From an uncultured Eubacteriales bacterium (GTDB lineage Bacteria > Bacillota > Clostridia > Oscillospirales > CAG-272), in the NCBI GenBank assembly GCA_905210485.1, contig CAJLXA010000036.1, forward strand, positions 1 through 19,137: a stretch of DNA of 19,137 bases. Direction: 5' to 3'. Of the stretch, positions 14,552 through 19,137 are shown one piece after another. Below the pieces are notes generated by a model that did no database searches, was not told where the DNA came from, and saw only the letters and a list, made by a program, of their open reading frames with translations. The translations under genes and the position numbers were made by a program. Each line of letters opens with the position of its first letter. Position 1 is the stretch's first letter.

Positions 14552-15256
14552 TCAGTCCTCCGCCGTAATAACGCCGGTAATTTCTTCGTCCGTGCAAAGA
14601 TTATGATAAAACACTTTGCCGATCTTATCGCTTGTGCAAAGCAGATAAGACCTTTTGGCATGAGCGATCATTTTGCGGCGCACCGTATTCTCCGCGGCCG
14701 CAATGTCGGTCAGTTTGCCGTCGTCGGAATAACCGCGGCAGGCGAAAAAACAAATATCCGCATTGTATCGCTCAATGGTTTCGCATGCGTCTTCCCCCAC
14801 AAAAGAAAGGCAGGAATTGACCACGTTGCCGCCCGTACCGATGCAGGCAATATTGTTTTCGCTCAGTTTGGTCAACGCGCGGAGACCGTTGGTAATAACG
14901 ATCAGATCGCGTTTTTCGGCGAGATACGGAATCATACCGCAGGCGCTTGTGGAAGAGTCCAGAAAAACCACGCTGTTATCGGTGACAAGCGCGGCGGCTT
15001 TGCGCGCGATCTTCCGCTTTTCATCGGTCTTTTCCAGTTCCCGCACAATAAACGGCACTTTGATCTCCGACAGAGCGTTTTCGTCCAGAACGGCGCCGCC
15101 GTGCATCCTTTTCAAAAGATGCTGTTTCTCCAGTTCCGCAAGATCGCGCCGGACGGAAGGCTCGCTGGCATACAGCCGCCGCGAAAGATCTTTCACGGTA
15201 ACGCTTTTTTCCCTGATGGCGATTTCCAGTATCGCTTTTTCGCGTTCTTTATTCAT
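14552..15256 (-). CDS. DeoR-family transcriptional regulator
   Basis: This 234-residue repressor belongs to the DeoR/GlpR family, which binds operators through an N-terminal winged helix and is usually released by a phosphorylated sugar bound to the C-terminal domain. The helix-turn-helix is VTVKDLSRRLYASEPSVRRD (19-38), followed by ELEKQHLLKRMHGGAV, a hallmark of the family. The effector domain has FLDSSTSACGMIPYL (98-112), VITNGL (120-125), CIGTGGNVV (138-146) and ACRGYSDDGKLTDIAAAE (172-189). Its length is normal. The ATG at 15256 has GGAGG about 5 bases upstream. It diverges from the GDPD-PHP-PfkB-dehydrogenase operon, and its promoter overlaps that operon's promoter, so it is most likely their regulator. 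Confidence 0.93.
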   Translation of the reverse strand: MNKEREKAILEIAIREKSVTVKDLSRRLYASEPSVRRDLAELEKQHLLKRMHGGAVLDENALSEIKVPFIVRELEKTDEKRKIARKAAALVTDNSVVFLDSSTSACGMIPYLAEKRDLIVITNGLRALTKLSENNIACIGTGGNVVNSCLSFVGEDACETIERYNADICFFACRGYSDDGKLTDIAAAENTVRRKMIAHAKRSYLLCTSDKIGKVFYHNLCTDEEITGVITAED

Positions 15257-15273
15257 ATATCCTCCGGAAATGC

Positions 15274-15304
15274 GCAAATATGTGATCGTTCGATCAATAT
15301 TTGC
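15274..15304. promoter_or_regulatory. Long inverted repeat, candidate DeoR-type operator
   Basis: The sequence reads GCAAATA, 2 bases, TGATCG, TT, CGATCA, 1 base, TATTTGC. Both outer 7-base arms and both inner 6-base arms are exact inverted repeats, offset by one base. It lies in the regulator's 5' leader, 18 bases before its start codon and just upstream of the rightward promoter, where a bound repressor could block both transcription units. DeoR binding is inferred from position and symmetry. Confidence 0.6.
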
Positions 15305-15312
15305 GGCGGTAA

Positions 15313-15341
15313 TTGATTGTTTGACCGTATAAGCGTATTAT
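15313..15341 (+). promoter_or_regulatory. Promoter for the GDPD-PHP-PfkB-dehydrogenase operon
   Basis: TTGATT (15313-15318), a 17-base spacer and TATTAT (15336-15341) form a moderately good sigma-A promoter. The predicted start is near 15348, about 34 bases before the GDPD ATG, which has AGAGG 7 bases upstream. Its -10 overlaps the -10 of the opposite promoter. Confidence 0.6.
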
Positions 15342-15365
15342 ATACTCAGATTTCCGATTTGTCAA
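15337..15365 (-). promoter_or_regulatory. Perfect-consensus promoter for the deoR-family gene
   Basis: Read leftward: TTGACA -35 (15365-15360), 17-base spacer, TATAAT -10 (15342-15337). The predicted start is near 15330. The leader of ~75 bases contains the inverted repeat at 15274-15304. This promoter and the rightward one share bases 15337-15341, so polymerase cannot occupy both. Confidence 0.8.
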
Positions 15366-15381
15366 GAAAAGAGGTATACCT

Positions 15382-16104
15382 ATGAAATATCAGGCGCACC
15401 GCGGTGTGGGAACCGAATTTCCGGAAAACACCGTCCCGTCATTCCGGGCGGCCGTCGCGCAGGGTTACGACTATATCGAACTTGATCCCGTTTTTACAAA
15501 AGACGGCTGTTGCGTCGTTCTTCATGACGCAACGCTGAACAGAACCTGTCGCCGTTGCGACGGCTCCGCCCCGGAAAAACCGCTGAACATCGCGGACATA
15601 TCCTACAGCGAAGCGCTTTCTTACGACGCGGGCATTGCCAAAGCGTATAAATTCCGCGGAACGAAAATACCGTTGCTGACAGAGGCGCTCGCCGTCGCAC
15701 GGAATACCGGCGTCACCGTAAAACTGGATAACCGTATTCAGTATTTCAGCGCGGAACAAACGGAAACGCTTTTTTCGGCCGTTGAAAATTCCGGGACGGC
15801 CGTGGCTTTTACGGTATCCGATACGGAATATCTGAAGAAAGTCGTATCGCGCTTTCCCGACGCGGAGATTCACTATGACGGTCATGTCAGCGAAGAAAAA
15901 CTGACCGCCGTCCGTCATCTGCTGCGGAACAATCCGCTGACGGTATGGCTATGCCTTCCCTCGCCCGCCACTTCGTGGGTCAAAGTTCCGAAAGCCGACC
16001 GGGATCTCTGCAACACCGTAAAAAAATACGGCTCGCTCGGACTCTGGATACTGGAAAACGAAGAACAACTGTCCCTTGCCGAAAAGAATACGGCGCCGAT
16101 GTGA
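15382..16104 (+). CDS. Glycerophosphodiester phosphodiesterase (GDPD), C-terminal strand out of frame
   Basis: This is a cytosolic GDPD-family TIM barrel (no signal peptide), which hydrolyses glycerophosphodiesters to glycerol 3-phosphate and an alcohol. The catalytic signature is complete: AHRGVGTEFPENT (His6, Arg7, Glu15), YIELDPVFTKDG (Glu33, Asp35) and VVLHDATLNRT (His48). The middle (VKLDNRIQYF, IHYDGHVSEEKL, WVKVPKADRDLC, LGLWILENEEQLSLAEK) looks like a clostridial GDPD subgroup. The frame then ends abruptly in NTAPM, while the expected last strand and loop, YGADVIETPGQLKP, continue in the -1 frame into the PHP gene. As annotated (240 residues) the barrel would lack its eighth strand. 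Either a frameshift mutation, a sequence error in the AAAAG run at 16082-16086, or recoding is needed to explain this. Confidence 0.88.
   Translation: MKYQAHRGVGTEFPENTVPSFRAAVAQGYDYIELDPVFTKDGCCVVLHDATLNRTCRRCDGSAPEKPLNIADISYSEALSYDAGIAKAYKFRGTKIPLLTEALAVARNTGVTVKLDNRIQYFSAEQTETLFSAVENSGTAVAFTVSDTEYLKKVVSRFPDAEIHYDGHVSEEKLTAVRHLLRNNPLTVWLCLPSPATSWVKVPKADRDLCNTVKKYGSLGLWILENEEQLSLAEKNTAPM
16082..16104 (+). other. Frame change joining GDPD to PHP domain (possible -1 recoding site)
   Basis: In the GDPD frame the codons are GCC GAA AAG AAT ACG GCG CCG ATG TGA. Slipping back one base after AAG (tRNA-Lys re-pairing from AAG to the overlapping AAA) gives LAEK then EYGADVIETPGQLKP, the natural GDPD ending, and no stop before the PHP stop at 16950. 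One extra A in the A4 run would give the same protein. A single AAG slip preceded by A resembles the type known from Bacillus subtilis cdd, but I see no strong Shine-Dalgarno stimulator or clear downstream pseudoknot. Confidence 0.6.
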
Positions 16105-16952
16105 TCGAAACGCCCGGGCAATTGAAACCGGTCAAACGCCACGGCTTTGTCGACTGTCATACGCATACCCGTTTTTCGCATGACTCCGTATGCGACCCCG
16201 CCGAAAGCGTCCGCGTTGCAAAAGAAAAAGGGTTATTCGGGATCGCGTTCACCGATCATTTCGACACCGAATATGAAAAGAATGTCGACATTGTAACGCC
16301 TATACGGGACTCCGTGAATACGGCCGGAACATTCCGGGGATACGCCTTGTCCGGCATCGAAATCGGCGAGGCCGTCCTTCACCCGGATACGGCGAACCGC
16401 ATCATCACCTCGGTTTCCCCGGACATCGTGCTGTGCTCGGTGCACGCCGTGCGGTACAAACAGTACACCATGCCGTATTCTCAGATTGATTTTTCAAAAT
16501 TCACCGAAAAAGAGATCGGCGAATATCTTGCGCAGTATTTCGACGACTTAACGGAAGCCGCGGAAGCCTCCGACTGCGATGTACTTTCTCATCTTACCTG
16601 CCCCTTGCGGTATATCTGCGGCAAATACGGTATTTCCGTCGATCTTCACGCATATGAAGAAAAAACGGATCGCATACTGAAGACGATCATACAAAAAGGC
16701 GTCGCCCTCGAAGTCAATACGTCCGGTCTCGGTTCGGATTACGACTGTCTTATGCCGTCCGCACCGATCATAAAAAAATACAAGGAATTCGGCGGCACGC
16801 TTATCACGCTCGCGTCGGACGCGCACAAAGCGGACAGGATCGCGCACGGCTTTCCGTACGCCGCAAAAATTCTGCGCGAAATAGGATTCGGGCACATTTT
16901 CTATTATAAAAACCGCATACCTGTCGCGTATGCGCCGGAGGAATGGGAATGA
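16101..16952 (+). CDS. PHP-domain phosphoesterase (histidinol-phosphatase-like)
   Basis: This PHP-family metallo-phosphoesterase cleaves phosphomonoesters or related bonds using a trinuclear metal site. The full ligand set is visible, numbered from the GTG: DCHTHTRFSHDS (His20, His22), AFTDHFD (His53), SGIEIGE (Glu87), SVHAV (His115), a His in LSHLTCP, and Asp/His in LASDAHKADR. The shape is close to HisJ-type histidinol phosphatases, but there is no histidine operon here, so another phosphate ester is likely. The 5' end is uncertain. No in-frame ATG with a ribosome binding site exists. GTG at 16101 and TTG at 16122 are possible but have no Shine-Dalgarno, and the residues just upstream (EYGADVIETPGQLKP) belong to GDPD. 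Expression as a GDPD-PHP fusion is therefore plausible. Its stop overlaps the PfkB start (ATGA). Confidence 0.85.
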   Translation: MIETPGQLKPVKRHGFVDCHTHTRFSHDSVCDPAESVRVAKEKGLFGIAFTDHFDTEYEKNVDIVTPIRDSVNTAGTFRGYALSGIEIGEAVLHPDTANRIITSVSPDIVLCSVHAVRYKQYTMPYSQIDFSKFTEKEIGEYLAQYFDDLTEAAEASDCDVLSHLTCPLRYICGKYGISVDLHAYEEKTDRILKTIIQKGVALEVNTSGLGSDYDCLMPSAPIIKKYKEFGGTLITLASDAHKADRIAHGFPYAAKILREIGFGHIFYYKNRIPVAYAPEEWE

Positions 16953-17941
16953 ACAACAACAGTACCGCAAAAACCATCGCCGATCGGCGGAACGACCGCC
17001 CCTATGCCGTCACGGCGCTCGGCGAAATACTGATCGACTTTGCCCCCGCGGGAAAAGACGCGGCCGGCGACCGGATCTTCGCAAGGAAAGCGGGAGGCGC
17101 GCCCGTCAATCTTCTGGCCACCGTAGCCAAAGCAGGATTCAAAACGGCGTTTATCGGAAAGGTCGGAAACGATATGTTCGGTCGTTTCCTCCGCGAAACC
17201 CTATGCGCCTGCGGTATTTCCGACCGCGGACTATGCGTGGACAACGAACACCATACCACGCTTGCCTTTGTGGAACTGAACGAAAACGGCGACCGTGATT
17301 TCAGTTTCTGCCGCCGGTACGGAGCGGACGTCTTTCTGCAAAAAAGCGATATCGACGAAAATCTTATCAAAAATTCCGCCTTGTTTCATTTCGGTTCGCT
17401 GTCCCTGACAGCGGAACCGGCAAGAAGCGCCACCGAATACGCGCTTCGTCTTGCAAAAGACGCGGGTTGCGTCATCACCTACGATCCGAATTATCGCGCC
17501 CCTCTGTGGAGCGACGCCGATACGGCCGTTCGCATGATGAAAAAACATCTCGACAAAGTGGACATTCTGAAAATATCGGGCGACGAACTCGCCATGCTGT
17601 TCGGAGAAGACAAAACGCGGGCCGTACGGGAAATCAAGGCCTACGGCGTCCGTATCATACTGGTGACGAACGGAAAAGACGGCGCGGAACTGTATATGGA
17701 CGACGTATGCGTGTCCCTGCCCGCCGAACCCGTCAAAACCGTAGACACCACCGGAGCGGGCGACATATTCTTCGGCACATTTCTCCGCGAATGGATAAAA
17801 CACGGAAGTACGCCGGATAACATCACTTCGGAACAGGCAACCGCCTATCTGAAAAAAGCCATACACATCGCCGGAATCAGCACCGGGCGCTACGGCGCCA
17901 TTGCTTCTATACCGGAAGAAGAAAGGAATGAAATATTATGA
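16949..17941 (+). CDS. PfkB-family carbohydrate kinase (fructokinase/ribokinase-like)
   Basis: This 330-residue cytosolic sugar kinase uses ATP to phosphorylate a sugar or ketose. The substrate-binding N-terminus contains VTALGEILIDFAPAG (21-35). PfkB signature 1 is KAGGAPVNLLATVAKAG (47-63) with IGKVGNDMFGRFL (69-81). DPNYRAPLW is at 179-187, and NGKDGAELY at 241-249. Signature 2 is VDTTGAGDIFFGTF (265-278) with the catalytic-base Asp272 and the Gly-rich anion hole. The architecture is closest to fructokinases. The ATG at 16949 was chosen over 16943 because GGAGG (16937-16941) is 7 bases before it and only 1 base before the other. It overlaps the PHP stop by 4 bases, and its own stop overlaps the dehydrogenase ATG, so the operon is translationally coupled. 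Exact sugar unknown. Confidence 0.92.
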   Translation: MNNNSTAKTIADRRNDRPYAVTALGEILIDFAPAGKDAAGDRIFARKAGGAPVNLLATVAKAGFKTAFIGKVGNDMFGRFLRETLCACGISDRGLCVDNEHHTTLAFVELNENGDRDFSFCRRYGADVFLQKSDIDENLIKNSALFHFGSLSLTAEPARSATEYALRLAKDAGCVITYDPNYRAPLWSDADTAVRMMKKHLDKVDILKISGDELAMLFGEDKTRAVREIKAYGVRIILVTNGKDGAELYMDDVCVSLPAEPVKTVDTTGAGDIFFGTFLREWIKHGSTPDNITSEQATAYLKKAIHIAGISTGRYGAIASIPEEERNEIL

Positions 17942-18957
17942 AATCCGCAGTATTCTACGGAAAAAACGACTTACGGATTGAGGAAAAACATCTGCGGGAG
18001 ATCGGCAAAAACGACGTTCTCGTGCGCGTTCACGCATGCGGCATCTGCGGTACGGACGTACATATTTTCCATGGGGACGAAGGAGCGGCACCAACGCCCG
18101 CTGGTACGGTTCTCGGGCATGAATTTGCGGGTGAAGTCGAAAAGATCGGCAGTGACGTCAAAGACATTGCGGTCGGCGACAAAGTTTGCGTCGATCCGAA
18201 CAAACTCTGCGGAAGTTGCGATTATTGCCGGCGCGGCATCGGCCATTTCTGCACCTCCATTACCGGCATCGGCACAACCGTTGACGGCGGATTTTCAGAA
18301 TACTGCGCCGTTCCGGCGTCGCAGATATATAAAGTCAGAGAACATCTGTCCTATGCGGAGGCGGCAATGGCGGAACCCGTCTCCTGCTGTCTGCACGGCA
18401 TAGAACTCTGCCATATACAATGCGGAGATACCGTGGCAGTCATCGGATGCGGCATGATCGGCCTTATTATGTTGCAACTTTCAAAACTTTCGGGGGCCGC
18501 AACCGTTATCGCCATCGAACCCATTGCGGAAAAACGGGAACAGGCGCTGAACCTCGGCGCGGACTATGCGTTTGATCCCCGGTCGGGCGACATAAAAACC
18601 ATGCTTGCGGAAAACGGCATAACGCAGATCGACGCCGTCATCGAGTGCGTCGGCAAGCCGGAGACCATCGAACAAGCCGTAACCATCGCGGGAAAGTATT
18701 CTGTCGTCATGATGTTCGGCCTGACGCGCCCCGACGCGGCAATCCGTGTGAAACCTTTTGAAATCTTCAAAAAAGAAATTACCCTGTGTTCCTCCTATAT
18801 CAATCCTTACACCTTTCCCGGCGCCGTTAAACTGATAGAAAACAAAAAGATCGACGTCCATTCCATGATCTATAAGGAAGCCCCGCTCAGAGAACTGCCG
18901 GATATCCTGCGCGATCCGAAAAAATACGGCGCCGGAAAACACATTATTATCCTGTAA
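17938..18957 (+). CDS. Zinc-dependent medium-chain alcohol/polyol dehydrogenase
   Basis: This 339-residue NAD(P)-dependent dehydrogenase belongs to the sorbitol / threonine / alcohol dehydrogenase superfamily. Catalytic zinc ligands are Cys37 in CGICGTD, His61-Glu62 in LGHEFAG, and Glu146 in AEPVSC. The structural zinc site is CGSCDYCRRGIGHFC (Cys91, 94, 97, 105). The nucleotide-binding GxGxxG is VIGCGMIG (168-175). The acidic residue after the second strand (IAIEP, Glu194) favours NAD over NADP. Length is typical. It overlaps the PfkB stop (ATGA), with AAAGGAA about 10 bases upstream, and is the last gene of the operon before a terminator. Alongside a PfkB kinase and a DeoR regulator, polyol oxidation to a ketose is the likeliest role, though threonine-dehydrogenase-like activity cannot be excluded. 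Confidence 0.92.
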   Translation: MKSAVFYGKNDLRIEEKHLREIGKNDVLVRVHACGICGTDVHIFHGDEGAAPTPAGTVLGHEFAGEVEKIGSDVKDIAVGDKVCVDPNKLCGSCDYCRRGIGHFCTSITGIGTTVDGGFSEYCAVPASQIYKVREHLSYAEAAMAEPVSCCLHGIELCHIQCGDTVAVIGCGMIGLIMLQLSKLSGAATVIAIEPIAEKREQALNLGADYAFDPRSGDIKTMLAENGITQIDAVIECVGKPETIEQAVTIAGKYSVVMMFGLTRPDAAIRVKPFEIFKKEITLCSSYINPYTFPGAVKLIENKKIDVHSMIYKEAPLRELPDILRDPKKYGAGKHIIIL

Positions 18958-19000
18958 ATCAAGTAAAAATGCCATCTTATATTTACATTTAAGCCTATAG

Positions 19001-19036
19001 AAAAGGGCGCGGCAACATTGTCGCCGCGCCTTTTTT
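19001..19036 (+). terminator. Rho-independent terminator after the dehydrogenase
   Basis: AAAAGGGCGCGGC (19001-19013) pairs with GCCGCGCCTTTTT (19023-19035) with one G-U, a 9-base loop and a T6 tract. It lies 43 bases after the dehydrogenase stop. CCCTTTTC on the minus strand would let it also serve a leftward gene entering from the right edge. Confidence 0.88.
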
Positions 19037-19048
19037 ACGTGCCATTGC

Positions 19049-19137
19049 TTATCGCGTGACCCGTACGGATTTGCCCTTACGGGCAATACACTTGCGCCGC
19101 GCCGTCCGCTCGCAAGCGGCGGCCGTCTTTCGGCGCG
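19049..19137 (-). CDS. Possible 3' end of a leftward gene at the window edge
   Basis: On the minus strand a frame is open from the edge to a TAA at 19051-19049. It reads about 28 residues, very basic, ending CIARKGKSVRVTR. It stops just before a hairpin that could terminate in that direction, matching the convergent layouts elsewhere in the window. Another frame is open to a stop at 19079-19077, so the call is weak. I do not recognise either tail. Confidence 0.15.
   Translation of the reverse strand, partial: RRKTAAACERTARRKCIARKGKSVRVTR

Noticed and set aside
15945..16100. ATG at 15945 as the start of the PHP gene
   Set aside because: This would read GDPD coding sequence out of frame for ~50 residues (an Arg-rich, family-unlike sequence). 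Homology-like residues in this frame begin only at EYGADVIETPGQ.
19071..19086. Small palindrome TTGCCC-TTAC-GGGCAA near the right edge
   Set aside because: A 6-bp stem without a T-tract and with no gene context in view is too weak to name.
1..19137. CRISPR arrays, insertion sequences, tRNA or rRNA genes
   Set aside because: I looked for direct repeats with spacers, transposase motifs with terminal repeats, and cloverleaf or CCA ends, and saw none. This was reading by eye, so a tRNA scan would be the decisive check.

Overview
The window looks like a chromosomal segment of a moderately GC-rich (roughly mid-50s %, by eye) Bacillota-like bacterium, most probably an uncultured member of the Clostridia. 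The reasons are an HPr kinase/phosphorylase, a clostridial-type cytidylate-kinase-like protein, a Rad3/DinG-like helicase of the clostridial architecture, AGGAGG-type ribosome binding sites, and near-consensus sigma-A promoters with 17-bp spacers. The taxon call is an inference, not a search result.

Layout. (1) 1-2640, rightward: the 3' two thirds of dnaK, a structured 161-nt gap, dnaJ and a terminator. (2) 2755-3650: a NagD-like HAD phosphatase with its own extended -10 promoter, ending in a perfect 38-bp palindromic terminator shared with the convergent genes that follow. (3) 3667-5324, leftward: hprK followed by a cytidylate-kinase-like gene. (4) 5329-6797, leftward: a Fur-family regulator and a translationally coupled ArsP_2-type permease, with a Fur-like operator on the transcription start. 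(5) 6884-9388, leftward: a monocistronic Fe-S helicase. (6) 9441-13728, rightward from a perfect TTGACA-17-TATAAT promoter: a P-loop kinase with an unusual C-terminal domain, argS, a YebC/PmpR-family gene and a TIM-barrel isomerase-like gene. (7) 13764-14375: an unrecognised 181-aa gene. (8) 14552-15256, leftward: a DeoR-family regulator. It diverges from a tight rightward operon (15382-18957) of glycerophosphodiester phosphodiesterase (GDPD), PHP phosphoesterase, PfkB kinase and zinc dehydrogenase. The two promoters occupy the same DNA, and a long inverted repeat lies in the regulator's leader.

How the genes may work together. Regions 1-6 are mostly housekeeping (chaperones, carbon-catabolite kinase, tRNA charging, translation factor, repair helicase, metal homeostasis). 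Region 8 is the accessory module. Its gene content fits scavenging of a glycerophosphodiester or polyol-phosphodiester: GDPD opens the diester, PHP removes phosphate, the dehydrogenase oxidises the polyol, PfkB phosphorylates the sugar, and DeoR senses a sugar phosphate. The substrate is inferred, not shown.

The most striking observation is that the last strand of the GDPD barrel (residues matching YGADVIETPGQLKP) is not in the GDPD frame. It lies in the -1 frame and runs directly into the PHP domain. The locus therefore encodes, or once encoded, a GDPD-PHP fusion of about 520 residues, interrupted by a single-base frame change in an AAAAG run. Other points worth a look are mutually exclusive helices between dnaK and dnaJ, a possible ParB/Srx-like domain fused to the kinase before argS, and an apparently inactivated nuclease-like N-terminus on the helicase.
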